The notes: a model not told the origin generated them from the sequence alone. 10,583 nt of DNA from Lachnospiraceae bacterium UBA5902 (GCA_002431865.1 DJEI01000055.1:29181-39763); one strand, 5' to 3'; counted from the first letter of the stretch, positions 1-6,711 are shown. Numbers and translations: made by a program.

Positions 1-1
1 T

Positions 2-583
2 GGGAACAGAGTCGATGGATGTGAGAAGAGAGTTGATATATGCGAGAATAGTATCGATGTTCGGAGATTACAGATAGGCTCGTATCAGGTTATTGTAACT
101 CCGCGAGATATCCTGCCAGATGAGAAAACGTTGCAGCTCATTCCACGCTGCATCGTAGCAGGAGTCGGCTGTAAAAAAGGAACGTCTGCGGATAAAATCG
201 AGCATGCGGTGAAGGATGCGTTTGCGAAAGCAGGCTTGCGGATGGAAGCATTATGTGCGGTGGCGAGTATTGATCTGAAGAAGGAAGAAGCCGGTTTGCA
301 GGAATTCTGTGCGGCGAGGAAAGTGCCATTTGAGACATATATGGCGGAAGAATTGCGGGCGGTACCGGGTACATTTTCAGCATCCGGGTTCGTAACCAGC
401 GTGACCGGCGTGGACAATGTCTGTGAGCGCAGTGCAGTAAAGTTTGCGAACGAGCATGGAGTGGGTAGCGGAGAGTTGTTGCTTCGCAAGCAGGTGAATC
501 ATGGTGAGCTGATGCTGAGCAAGCAGGCGCACGAGGGCGTAACGGTAGCGCTGGCGTATGTGGGTGTAGAGAGAGAAAAGTAA
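2..583 (+). CDS. cbiG: Cobalt-precorrin-5A hydrolase CbiG, C-terminal part (5' end outside window)
   Basis: CbiG opens the delta-lactone of cobalt-precorrin-5A and releases acetaldehyde, giving cobalt-precorrin-5B in the anaerobic corrin ring-contraction steps; it is cytoplasmic. The frame is open from base 2 to the TAA at 581-583, 193 residues, so the N-terminal and middle domains lie upstream. A TTG at 131 is only an internal Leu codon. What is visible matches the CbiG/CobE C-terminal domain: a GVGCKKGT motif, then a segment reading ASIDLKKEEAGLQEF, a VPFETY strand, and the SGFVTSVTGVDNVCERSA stretch typical of the family's end. Just upstream, residues coded by bases 8-64 form a degenerate 7-residue tandem repeat (RVDGCEK, RVDICEN, SIDV), probably an interdomain linker expansion. 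The last seven codons (from 561) are also the first bases of the 113-bp repeat filling the downstream spacer. Family call is secure; the full length is unknown. Confidence 0.9.
   Translation, partial: GNRVDGCEKRVDICENSIDVRRLQIGSYQVIVTPRDILPDEKTLQLIPRCIVAGVGCKKGTSADKIEHAVKDAFAKAGLRMEALCAVASIDLKKEEAGLQEFCAARKVPFETYMAEELRAVPGTFSASGFVTSVTGVDNVCERSAVKFANEHGVGSGELLLRKQVNHGELMLSKQAHEGVTVALAYVGVEREK
8..64 (+). repeat. Degenerate 21-bp in-frame tandem repeat in cbiG linker
   Basis: Units at 8-28 and 29-49 share 16 of 21 bases and code for RVDGCEK and RVDICEN. A third, partial unit follows at 50-64 (SIDV). The array may continue left of the window. The 21-bp period keeps the cbiG frame, and the array sits directly before the conserved C-terminal domain, where a linker is expected. 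Confidence 0.55.
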
Positions 584-990
584 GCAGAAAAACCCACGAG
601 GAGGGTTTGGAAGCTGGAAAACAGGCGAAAAAACCCAAAACCGGAAGCTGATACTAGAAAGTGAAGAGTAATCTGGGTGTAGCGAGTGGAAAACAAACAA
701 GAAAACCAACGCGATGGGCGTGGGAGCTGAAAAGAGAGCGAAAAAACCCAAAACTGGAAGCTGAAACCAGAAAGAGAAGAGCAATCTGGGGGTGGCGAGA
801 GAAAAGCAAGCAGAAAAACCCACGCGGTGGGTTTGGGAACCGAGAAACAAGCGAGAAAACCCAAAACCGGAAGCTGAAACCAGAAAGAGAAGAGTAATAT
901 GGGTGTGGCGAGTGAAGAGCAAGCGGAAAAACCCACGAGGAGGGTTTGGAAGCTGGAAAACAAGCGAAAAAACCCAAAACCGGAAATTAA
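561..990 (+). repeat. 113-bp tandem repeat array, about 3.8 copies, filling the cbiG-cbiH spacer
   Basis: Copies begin at 561, 674, 787 and 900, exactly 113 bp apart; the fourth diverges after about 985. Each starts with TGGG(T/G)GT and ends, where complete, near AGAGTAAT or GAGCAAT. Copies 1 and 4 are nearly identical over the AAACCC core region, while copy 2 is the most diverged. Copies 1, 3 and 4 carry AAACCC, GGGTTT and AAACCC in fixed order, at 590-595, 603-608 and 631-636 in copy 1. The first copy begins inside the last codons of cbiG, whose TAA stop (581-583) corresponds to CAA in copies 3 and 4. The purine-rich plus strand lacks minus-strand stop codons, which creates long spurious antisense ORFs. 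I see no convincing gene in the 474 bp between cbiG and cbiH. Confidence 0.93.
816..834 (+). other. Perfect 8-bp stem hairpin in repeat copy 3
   Basis: AAACCCAC (816-823) and GTGGGTTT (827-834) are perfect reverse complements around a GCG loop. Copies 1 and 4 keep a 6-bp AAACCC/GGGTTT version with a 7-nt loop, and copy 2 is degenerate. On the plus strand no U-tract follows, so a terminator for the operon is unlikely. On the minus strand the stem is followed by a T-rich run, so it could stop antisense transcripts. Confidence 0.6.
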
Positions 991-1047
991 ATCAAGAATC
1001 CCTGAAATAAAACCAAAACATAATAAATATTGCAACAGAGCAGTAAC

Positions 1048-1053
1048 GGAGAG
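1048..1053 (+). promoter_or_regulatory. Ribosome binding site deciding the cbiH start
   Basis: GGAGAG lies 4 nt before the ATG at 1058. It favours this start over the in-frame ATG at 899, which would add 53 residues coded by repeat copy 4. The conserved SAM-methylase N-terminus (LYIVGLGPG) begins at residue 9 from 1058. Confidence 0.7.
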
Positions 1054-1057
1054 CAGT

Positions 1058-1810
1058 ATGAGCGTAGAGAGTAAGAATGAATTATATATCGTCGGGCTTG
1101 GTCCCGGGGCAAGACAGAAGATGACACAGGAAGCAATTGACGTTGTGGAAGCCTGCGAAGTGATTGCGGGATACAAGGTATACATAGAACTTCTGAAACC
1201 GTATTACCCGAATAAAGAATATCTGGTGAATGGCATGCGGCAGGAGGTAGAACGGTGCCGGCTGGCACTGGAAACCGCAGCGAGTGGAAAGAAGACAGCA
1301 CTTGTCTGTAGTGGTGATGCAGGCGTGTATGGCATGGCAGGAATCACGCTGGAACTGGCGGCAGAATTCCCGGAGGTGGATGTACATGTAATCCCGGGCG
1401 TGACGGCGGCACTTTCTGGGGCGGCGTTGCTTGGCGCACCGCTTGGACATGATTTTGCAGTGATCAGTCTAAGCGATCTGCTGACACCGTGGGAGCTGAT
1501 TGAACGGCGTCTTGCGGCAGCAACTGAAGGAGATTTCGCAATCTGTCTGTATAATCCGTCCAGCCACAAACGGCACGATTATCTGCAGAAGGCATGTCAG
1601 ATTTTGCTGCAGAAAAAGTCCGGAGATACGGTCTGCGGAATCACGCGGAATATCGGGCGAGACGGCGAGGAGAAAAGAATTCTGACACTGGGCGAGTTAC
1701 TGGAAACGCAGGTGGACATGTTCACGACAGTATTTATCGGAAATTCCCAGACACGGAAAGTTGGCGACGCGATGGTGACACCGCGCGGATATAGAAGAGA
1801 TAACACATGA
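1058..1810 (+). CDS. cbiH: Cobalt-precorrin-3B C17-methyltransferase CbiH
   Basis: CbiH uses S-adenosylmethionine to methylate C17 of cobalt-precorrin-3B and drives ring contraction to cobalt-precorrin-4; it is cytoplasmic. The 250-residue protein has the normal length for the CobJ/CbiH family. It shows the tetrapyrrole-methylase signatures in order: VGLGPG (12-17), GDAGVYGMA (86-94), IPGVTAA (112-118), then HDFAVISLSDLLTPWE, which is typical of CobJ/CbiH, YNPSSHKR, FIGNS and a terminal MVTPRGY. The start at 1058 is chosen from the GGAGAG site and the family N-terminus. The frame stays open upstream through the repeat to an ATG at 899, but that extension is repeat-derived and has no family support. 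The TGA overlaps the cbiJ ATG as ATGA, which implies translational coupling of the two. The assignment to CbiH rather than aerobic CobJ rests on the CbiG, CbiC and CbiET context and is an inference. Confidence 0.95.
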   Translation: MSVESKNELYIVGLGPGARQKMTQEAIDVVEACEVIAGYKVYIELLKPYYPNKEYLVNGMRQEVERCRLALETAASGKKTALVCSGDAGVYGMAGITLELAAEFPEVDVHVIPGVTAALSGAALLGAPLGHDFAVISLSDLLTPWELIERRLAAATEGDFAICLYNPSSHKRHDYLQKACQILLQKKSGDTVCGITRNIGRDGEEKRILTLGELLETQVDMFTTVFIGNSQTRKVGDAMVTPRGYRRDNT

Positions 1811-2676
1811 AAGTAGTAATATTTGGCGGTACAACGGAGGGGCGGCAGCTTGCCGAGTATCTGGTACAATTAAACAAGAAACAGAAAAGTCAAACAATTG
1901 AACTCCATGTCTGCGTAGCATCGGAATATGGTGCGCAGGTACTGCCGGAGGATGCCACGCTCAAGGTGCATGTCGGACGGCTGGAGCAGGCAGATATGCA
2001 GAAATTCTTACAGGCAGTACAGGCAGACATCTGTGTGGATGCGACACATCCGTATGCGGTGATCGTGACACAAAATATTTATCAGGCGTGTAAAGCAGTG
2101 GAAGTTCCGTATGTCCGCGTGCGGCGGGAGATGCAGGAAGAATTTCAAAATGTAGATCACGATATACAGATGAAACATGCACATGTGGAAGATGCAGATG
2201 GGAATCGGCATATCTGTGAAGCATCGGACAGCTTCTATGTGGAAGACACACAGGCGGCGGTTGATTATCTGAAACGCGTCAAAGGAAATATACTGATTAC
2301 AACAGGCAGCAAGGAATTGTATTTATACACGCAGATCCCGGACTATGAATCGCGCTGTACGGCGCGTGTACTTCCAACCAAATCGGTGGTAGAGGCGTGT
2401 ACGGAACTGGGATTTACCGGGAAACATCTGATCTGTATGCAGGGACCATTTGATCTGGAAATGAATCTGGCAACCTTACGCTATGCAAATGCTGATTTCA
2501 TGGTGACAAAGGCAAGTGGGAAGAATGGCGGCTATGACGAAAAATGCGAGGCGGCGCTTGCCGCCGGTGTACATCTTGTTGTGATTGGACGTCCGAAGGA
2601 GCAGGTGGAACCAGTGATGTCACTTGCACAGGCAGAAAAATATTTGCGGGAGAAAACGGGTTCGGATTCAGAATAA
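1807..2676 (+). CDS. cbiJ: Cobalt-precorrin-6A reductase CbiJ (CobK family)
   Basis: This NAD(P)H-dependent reductase reduces the corrin macrocycle of cobalt-precorrin-6A to give cobalt-precorrin-6B. Sequence marks are the N-terminal nucleotide-binding FGGTTEGR (6-13), the DATHPYA motif (78-84), YVRVRRE, ITTGSKELYLY, the MQGPFDLEMN stretch and the KASGKNGGYDEK segment, all characteristic of CobK/CbiJ. At 289 residues it is longer than the roughly 250 usual for the family. The excess falls at about residues 113-147, between the VRRE segment and AAVDYL, where a 10-base identity (ATGTGGAAGA at 2183 and 2237, 54 bp apart) codes for HVED and YVED. This may be an old in-frame duplication in a surface loop. 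The gene starts on the cbiH stop (ATGA) and ends 152 bp before cbiET. Confidence 0.94.
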   Translation: MKVVIFGGTTEGRQLAEYLVQLNKKQKSQTIELHVCVASEYGAQVLPEDATLKVHVGRLEQADMQKFLQAVQADICVDATHPYAVIVTQNIYQACKAVEVPYVRVRREMQEEFQNVDHDIQMKHAHVEDADGNRHICEASDSFYVEDTQAAVDYLKRVKGNILITTGSKELYLYTQIPDYESRCTARVLPTKSVVEACTELGFTGKHLICMQGPFDLEMNLATLRYANADFMVTKASGKNGGYDEKCEAALAAGVHLVVIGRPKEQVEPVMSLAQAEKYLREKTGSDSE

Positions 2677-2683
2677 AATGGAA

Positions 2684-2751
2684 ACAGATGTGCAATCTGT
2701 ACTGAATAGAAACAGATGCGAGATCTGAAATAGATAGATGTGTTTGCATCT
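2684..2751 (+). repeat. Three consecutive small hairpins, diverged direct repeats
   Basis: In the 152-bp cbiJ-cbiET spacer, ACAGAT/ATCTGT (2684-2689 and 2695-2700), CAGAT/ATCTG (2713-2717 and 2723-2727) and AGATG/CATCT (2736-2740 and 2747-2751) form stems with loops of 5, 5 and 6 nt. The first two lie in near-copies of a GAAACAGATG unit 28 bp apart, so the array probably arose by duplication of one hairpin unit. No poly-T tract follows any stem. The remainder, to the GGAG at 2815-2818, shows nothing else clear. Confidence 0.6.
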
Positions 2752-2828
2752 TCTTAATTTGGATAGAAAATAAACGGCAGGATTTTATTTGTCTGACAGG
2801 ATAAGAGACAGAAAGGAGAATCGAAAGA

Positions 2829-4199
2829 ATGGGGAATAATAAAGCCACAACGATATATGTAATCGGCATGGGGCCGGGAAATGCGGATTGTCTGACCAGA
2901 GAAGCGGTGCAGGCATTGGTACAGGCGACCGTTTGTATCGGTGCTTCCCGTATGCTTCAGATCTGGAAGGACCTTTGTGAAGAAGATGGCCGCGATGTAG
3001 GGCAGACATTTTATAATGCATATAAGGCAGAGGAAATCGCAGATCTGATACGCAATCATGAAAATGAGACGATTGCAGTAGTTTTCTCCGGGGATATCGG
3101 CTTTTATTCCGGTGCGAAGAAGCTTTCGATGATGTTGCGGAAAGATGCGGGGAAAGCCTGCAATATGGTGAGTGATACGACAGGAGTAACCGAGCGGATA
3201 GAGGCAGGTAAAACAATCTATGAGCTTCGTTATATCCCGGGACTCTCCTCGGTGTTATATTTATTTGACAAGCTGGGTGAGACATGGGAGGATGCGGAGC
3301 TTATAAGCAATCATGGCGTCACTGCAAATGTTCCGGCGAAGGTGCGGCATCATGCAAAGGTCGGTACATTGCTTGGCGGTGAAAATCAGGTGGCGGAGAT
3401 CTGCAGACGGCTTACCGAAGTGGGATTGGGAGATATCGCAGTAATCGTTGGAGAGCGGTTGTCATATCCTGTTGAGAAAATCACGCAGAAGTATGCCAAA
3501 AATCTATGTGAGAGCGCATTTGACAAGCTGGCGGTTGCAATATTTATAAATGATCATCCGCAGCCAAGGCGTTTAACGCCGGGAATCAAAGATGAAATGT
3601 TTATCCGGGGAAAGGTGCCGATGACGAAGGAAGAAGTGCGGATGGTTGTAATTGCAAAGCTTGGAATTCAGGAAAGTACAGGACTGTTAAATTATGATCA
3701 GAACAGCGGGCAATGCATGACAAGCAACCCTGCACCGGTTATTTATGATGTAGGAGCGGGAACGGGTTCCGTCTCCATCGAGCTGTCACTCCTGACTGAG
3801 CAGGGAACGGTATATGCGATTGAGAAAAAGCCAGAAGCTGTGGAGCTGTTGTATGCCAACCGAGAGAAGTTCCATGTGGGTAATATGGAAATTCTCGCGG
3901 GCGAAGCAACGGAAGTGATTCCGATGCTTCCTGCACCGACACATGTATTTATCGGGGGAAGCAGTGGAAATCTGTTGAAGATTGTGGAACAGGTCTATAC
4001 AAAAAATCCAGATGCACGTATCGTTGTGACAGCAGTCACGATGGAGACACAGACAGAACTGCTGGCACTGGCAGAAGAGGCAAAGAAGCGGGAAAAGACA
4101 TTTGACATGATTCAGATGGCAGTGACTCGTAGCCGTGCGGTTGGTGCATATCATATGCAGCAGGCAGAAAATCCGGTATGGATTGCGACGTTTGGATAG
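2829..4199 (+). CDS. cbiET: Fused CbiE-CbiT: cobalt-precorrin-7 C5-methyltransferase and cobalt-precorrin-6B C15-methyltransferase (decarboxylating)
   Basis: The protein is a CobL-type fusion. The CbiE half is a SAM-dependent tetrapyrrole methylase acting at C5; the CbiT half methylates C15 and removes the ring C acetate carboxylate. CbiE marks are VIGMGPGN (11-18), FSGDIGFYSG (86-95), IPGLSSV (136-142) and HGVTANVPAK. After a KVPMTKEEVR junction, the Rossmann-type CbiT half carries YDVGAGTGS (306-314), IEKKPEAVEL and FIGGSSGN. Total length, 456 residues, exceeds a typical CobL of about 400-420. Apparent extra material is a loop at about residues 106-130, where DAGK and EAGK recur 19 codons apart, and a linker around residues 288-302 before CbiT. 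The ATG is supported by AAAGGAG ending 10 nt upstream. The flanking spacers, 152 and 105 bp, are long for an operon and repeat-rich. The family call is secure; the insert reading is inference. Confidence 0.95.
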   Translation: MGNNKATTIYVIGMGPGNADCLTREAVQALVQATVCIGASRMLQIWKDLCEEDGRDVGQTFYNAYKAEEIADLIRNHENETIAVVFSGDIGFYSGAKKLSMMLRKDAGKACNMVSDTTGVTERIEAGKTIYELRYIPGLSSVLYLFDKLGETWEDAELISNHGVTANVPAKVRHHAKVGTLLGGENQVAEICRRLTEVGLGDIAVIVGERLSYPVEKITQKYAKNLCESAFDKLAVAIFINDHPQPRRLTPGIKDEMFIRGKVPMTKEEVRMVVIAKLGIQESTGLLNYDQNSGQCMTSNPAPVIYDVGAGTGSVSIELSLLTEQGTVYAIEKKPEAVELLYANREKFHVGNMEILAGEATEVIPMLPAPTHVFIGGSSGNLLKIVEQVYTKNPDARIVVTAVTMETQTELLALAEEAKKREKTFDMIQMAVTRSRAVGAYHMQQAENPVWIATFG

Positions 4200-4227
4200 A
4201 AAATGAACAGGGATAGCCGGGAAGAGA

Positions 4228-4303
4228 CAATGGCATAAAAACACACGGGAACAGTTGGTAAAAATCAATGGTATAAAATACACAGTTACAGTTGGGGAGA
4301 AAT
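4228..4303 (+). repeat. Two 38-bp direct repeats in the cbiET-cbiA spacer
   Basis: Copies at 4228-4265 and 4266-4303 abut. Both start CAATGG(C/T)ATAAAA, contain an ACACA run and ACAGTTGG, and end in AAAT, with small indels between. The second copy reads GGGGAG where the first reads GGTAAA, which gives the cbiA ribosome binding site (4294-4299, 5 nt before the ATG). The start signal of cbiA therefore lies inside a duplicated unit. Confidence 0.75.
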
Positions 4304-4304
4304 A

Positions 4305-5813
4305 ATGGAACACAGAAATAAGATACAGGTTAATACCCCGCGTGTGATGTTCGCTGCGATGCGGAGCGGAAGTGGAAAAACGACCGTAACATGCAGTGTG
4401 CTGGCGGCACTAAAAAAAGAAGATATAAGAATACAGGCGTATAAATGCGGCCCGGATTATATCGATCCGATGTTTCATCGGACGGTGCTTGGAATCGACA
4501 CCGGCAATCTGGATACCTTCTTTGCGGATGCCGATGCGATTGGTCGTATTCTGGCGCGCGATACGAAGGATGCAGAACTTGTCGTGATGGAGGGCGTCAT
4601 GGGATATTACGATGGCGTTGGCGGCACAACGACGATGGCAAGTTCGTATGAATTAAGCAAGGTCACGAAGACACCGACCATTCTGATCGTGGATGCGAAG
4701 GGCGCGAGTGTCACGCTTGCGGCGACGATCCGTGGAATCATGGAATATAAGAAGGACAGCCGCATTGCAGGGGTAATCTTAAACCGCGTATCGCCGATGT
4801 TTTACAGCCGGATCAAGCATGTGATCGAGACGGAATGTGGTATTCCGGTGCTTGGATATCTGCCGGAAAATGCGTCATTTGCGGTACCATCCAGACACCT
4901 TGGATTGATGCAGCCGGACGAAATGCAGAAGCAGATAGACTGGGTGGAAACGGTTGCGGAAGCTACCCGGAAAACAATCGATATCAATGGAATTCTGGAG
5001 ATCGCGGCACAGGCAGAGACGTTACAGATACACAAGCCGGTTGACGTGAGACAGGATTCCGGGGATATGCAGCAACCGAATGATGGGCGACAAGACCCCG
5101 TCGATATACTGCATGAACTGGCTGACGCGGGACGGGAATCGGCGAACAAGTCCTGCGAGCATGTAGAAGAGAAAGAGGATTACAAGTTCCCATCCGGTTA
5201 TCGTATCGGCGTGGCAAGAGACGCGGCATTTTCTTTTTACTATCGGGAGAATCTGCGCATGTTAGAAGATATGGGAGCGACGCTTGTTTATTTCTCCCCA
5301 TTGGCAGATGCACATGTGCCGGAGGTGGATGCACTGATTTTTGGCGGCGGTTATCCGGAGCTTTATGCGAAGCAGTTGTACGAGAATCAGTCGATGCGCA
5401 CATCTGTCTGGCAGGCGTTGGAATCCGGCATGCCGTGCCATGCGGAATGTGGTGGATTCTTATATCTTGGCAGATCACTTGCCGATGTCGAGGAAAATGT
5501 ATATGAGATGGTCGGTTTTTTAGATGGCGCAGGATTCCGGACAGAGCGGCTGCAGCGATTTGGGTATGTAGAGCTGGCACCGCAGGAAGCGGATGCATTT
5601 GCGGTGAATACGATTCTGCGCGGACATGAGTTCCATTATTGGGACAGCACAGATTGTGGCGATGTCTGTCTGGCGTGGAAACCACTTTCCAAGCAGAAGA
5701 CCTATCCGTGTATGGTGAAGAAGAAAGGGACATTTGCGGGATTTCCACATCTGTATTACGCGGGTGCGGATGCATTTTTCTATGATTTGTTTTGTGGAAA
5801 CAGAGGCAAATGA
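4305..5813 (+). CDS. cbiA: Cobyrinate a,c-diamide synthase CbiA
   Basis: CbiA amidates the a and c acetate side chains of cobyrinate using ATP and glutamine-derived ammonia. The N-terminal half is a dethiobiotin-synthetase-like ATPase with P-loop SGSGKTT (21-27), then KCGPDYIDPMFH and EGVMGYYDG. The C-terminal half is a class I glutamine amidotransferase domain with FGGGYPELY, nucleophile Cys382 in HAECGGFLYLG and His482 in FPHLYY, so both catalytic parts look intact. Length is 502 residues against about 450-460 in the family. The excess sits at about residues 242-293, exactly between the two domains, and is built of degenerate 13-14-residue repeats (PVDVRQDSGDMQQ, PNDGRQDPVDILHE, LADAGRES...). 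This acidic, Gln- and Asp-rich stretch is probably a flexible linker. The gene has a strong GGGGAG site and lies 105 bp after cbiET and 117 bp before cbiC. Confidence 0.96.
   Translation: MEHRNKIQVNTPRVMFAAMRSGSGKTTVTCSVLAALKKEDIRIQAYKCGPDYIDPMFHRTVLGIDTGNLDTFFADADAIGRILARDTKDAELVVMEGVMGYYDGVGGTTTMASSYELSKVTKTPTILIVDAKGASVTLAATIRGIMEYKKDSRIAGVILNRVSPMFYSRIKHVIETECGIPVLGYLPENASFAVPSRHLGLMQPDEMQKQIDWVETVAEATRKTIDINGILEIAAQAETLQIHKPVDVRQDSGDMQQPNDGRQDPVDILHELADAGRESANKSCEHVEEKEDYKFPSGYRIGVARDAAFSFYYRENLRMLEDMGATLVYFSPLADAHVPEVDALIFGGGYPELYAKQLYENQSMRTSVWQALESGMPCHAECGGFLYLGRSLADVEENVYEMVGFLDGAGFRTERLQRFGYVELAPQEADAFAVNTILRGHEFHYWDSTDCGDVCLAWKPLSKQKTYPCMVKKKGTFAGFPHLYYAGADAFFYDLFCGNRGK
5037..5150 (+). 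repeat. Degenerate 39/42-bp in-frame tandem repeat in the cbiA interdomain linker
   Basis: Units start at 5037 (39 bp), 5076 (42 bp) and 5118 (shorter, diverged). The translated pattern is P-x-D-x-R-Q-D-x-x-D-(M/I), clear between units 1 and 2 and weak in unit 3 (LADAGRES). Periods are multiples of three and the array lies between the ATPase and glutaminase domains. Confidence 0.55.
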
Positions 5814-5871
5814 GTTTGTTGGGAGGGATCGGCAGATTTTAGGGATGGGATTGTTTCATAAGGATTATATT

Positions 5872-5937
5872 ATGCTTCTGCTCGAGATGAGCTGGGAGAA
5901 GAAGGAAGAAATAAATAGTAAGAGGGTATTATGTTAG
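5872..5937 (+). CDS. Possible 21-codon leader ORF overlapping the cbiC start
   Basis: In the 117-bp cbiA-cbiC spacer an ATG at 5872 follows AAGGA (5860-5864) by 7 nt and codes for MLLLEMSWEKKEEINSKRVLC. Its TAG (5935-5937) lies 4 bp inside cbiC, whose ATG is at 5931. The same frame can also start at an ATG at 5845, with a poorer ribosome site. The peptide resembles no family I know. It could be a translated leader coupled to cbiC, a decayed gene remnant or chance; the good Shine-Dalgarno spacing and the stop/start overlap are the only support. Confidence 0.25.
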   Translation: MLLLEMSWEKKEEINSKRVLC

Positions 5938-6572
5938 AAGAGATACAGTTACAGCAGGTGCTGCCACAGGAAATTGAGAAACGAAGCTTCGAGATTATTA
6001 CAGAGGAGCTAGGGAATGTTGAATTAGATCCGCTTCAGGCACCGATCATCAAGCGGGCAATCCATACGTCGGCGGATTTTGATTATCTGAAGAACCTGAC
6101 ATTTTCCGAGCAGGCGGTGGATCAGTTCCATACGGCGATAAAAAATGGTGCCTGTATTGTCACAGATACGCAGATGGCGAAATCCGGCATCAACAAGAAA
6201 GAACTTGCGAAATACGGTGGCGAAGTCTATTGCTTCATGAGCGATGAAGACGTGGCAGAAATTGCGAAGAAACAAGGTTCCACGCGGGCAGTAGCAAGTA
6301 TGGAGAAGGCGTGCACATTAGACAAACCGCTTATCTTCGCGATTGGAAATGCACCGACTGCGCTGGTGCGTCTGTATGAGTTGATCGACGAAGGAAAGCT
6401 GCATCCATGCGGTATCATCGGCGTGCCGGTTGGCTTTGTAAATGTGGTGGAGGCGAAAGAGCTTATCATGCGGGCACCCGTGCCGTATATTGTAGCGCGC
6501 GGCAGGAAAGGCGGCAGCAACATTGCCGCGGCAATCTGCAATGCGCTGTTGTATCAGCTGAGGGATATGTAA
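5931..6572 (+). CDS. cbiC: Cobalt-precorrin-8 methylmutase CbiC
   Basis: CbiC moves the methyl group from C11 to C12 of cobalt-precorrin-8, giving cobyrinate, the substrate of the CbiA encoded just upstream. At 213 residues it is family length. The catalytic His lies in AIHTSADFDY (His45). VTDTQMAKSGIN, FAIGNAPTAL, the IIGVPVGFVNVVEAKE stretch and the terminal RGRKGGSNIAAAICNALL are all diagnostic. The start ATG is preceded by GAGGG at 5922-5926. The first 20 residues form a Gln/Glu-rich N-terminal extension leading into the fold. No insertion or repeat is seen in this gene, unlike several neighbours. It is followed by 139 bp containing a palindrome before cobT. Confidence 0.97.
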   Translation: MLEEIQLQQVLPQEIEKRSFEIITEELGNVELDPLQAPIIKRAIHTSADFDYLKNLTFSEQAVDQFHTAIKNGACIVTDTQMAKSGINKKELAKYGGEVYCFMSDEDVAEIAKKQGSTRAVASMEKACTLDKPLIFAIGNAPTALVRLYELIDEGKLHPCGIIGVPVGFVNVVEAKELIMRAPVPYIVARGRKGGSNIAAAICNALLYQLRDM

Positions 6573-6578
6573 AATAAA

Positions 6579-6642
6579 TTTGTGCAAGCCTGATTTACAC
6601 AAATAAACAATATTTTGAAAATGTGCAAGTACATCTTGCACA
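6579..6642 (+). promoter_or_regulatory. Inverted repeat with an extra half-site upstream of cobT
   Basis: TGTGCAAG (6622-6629) and CTTGCACA (6635-6642) form a perfect 8-bp inverted repeat around TACAT, and a further TGTGCAAG lies at 6581-6588. TTTGTG (6579) and CACAAA (6597) can also pair. No T-run follows, so it is not a classic terminator. It could be a two-site operator for an unknown regulator or an mRNA hairpin between cbiC and cobT. The rest of the 139-bp spacer is AT-rich with no convincing -35/-10 pair. Confidence 0.45.
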
Positions 6643-6711
6643 AACGTAAAAAAGCGAGTTGATCTGATGTTAACGTAAATAGTGATATGTATGAGTTAAT
6701 AGGAAGAAATT

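Noticed and set aside
131..583. Separate short gene starting at TTG 131
   Set aside because: The frame is open from base 2 and the preceding residues fit CbiG (QVIVTPRDILPDEKTLQL), so the TTG is an internal codon.
816..834. Intrinsic terminator of the upstream cobalamin genes
   Set aside because: No U-tract follows on the plus strand. The T-rich side is on the minus strand, where no gene is supported.
561..990. CRISPR array
   Set aside because: Units are contiguous 113-bp tandem copies with no unique spacers between short repeats.
899..1057. N-terminal extension of cbiH from the ATG at 899
   Set aside because: The added 53 residues are coded by repeat copy 4 and the tail after it. A good ribosome site lies directly before 1058, and the family N-terminus starts there.
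499..1185. Long minus-strand ORF of 228 codons, rich in Phe, Leu and Ser, looking like a membrane protein
   Set aside because: It runs through the 113-bp array. The plus strand there is purine-rich and lacks complements of stop codons, so several minus frames stay open together. The period is not a multiple of three, so successive copies are read in different frames, and the ORF also runs into cbiH. It is an artefact of the repeat.
4984..5775. Minus-strand ORF of 263 codons opposite cbiA
   Set aside because: It lies antisense to the conserved amidotransferase half of CbiA, has a His/Pro/Ser-rich composition typical of shadow frames and no family resemblance.
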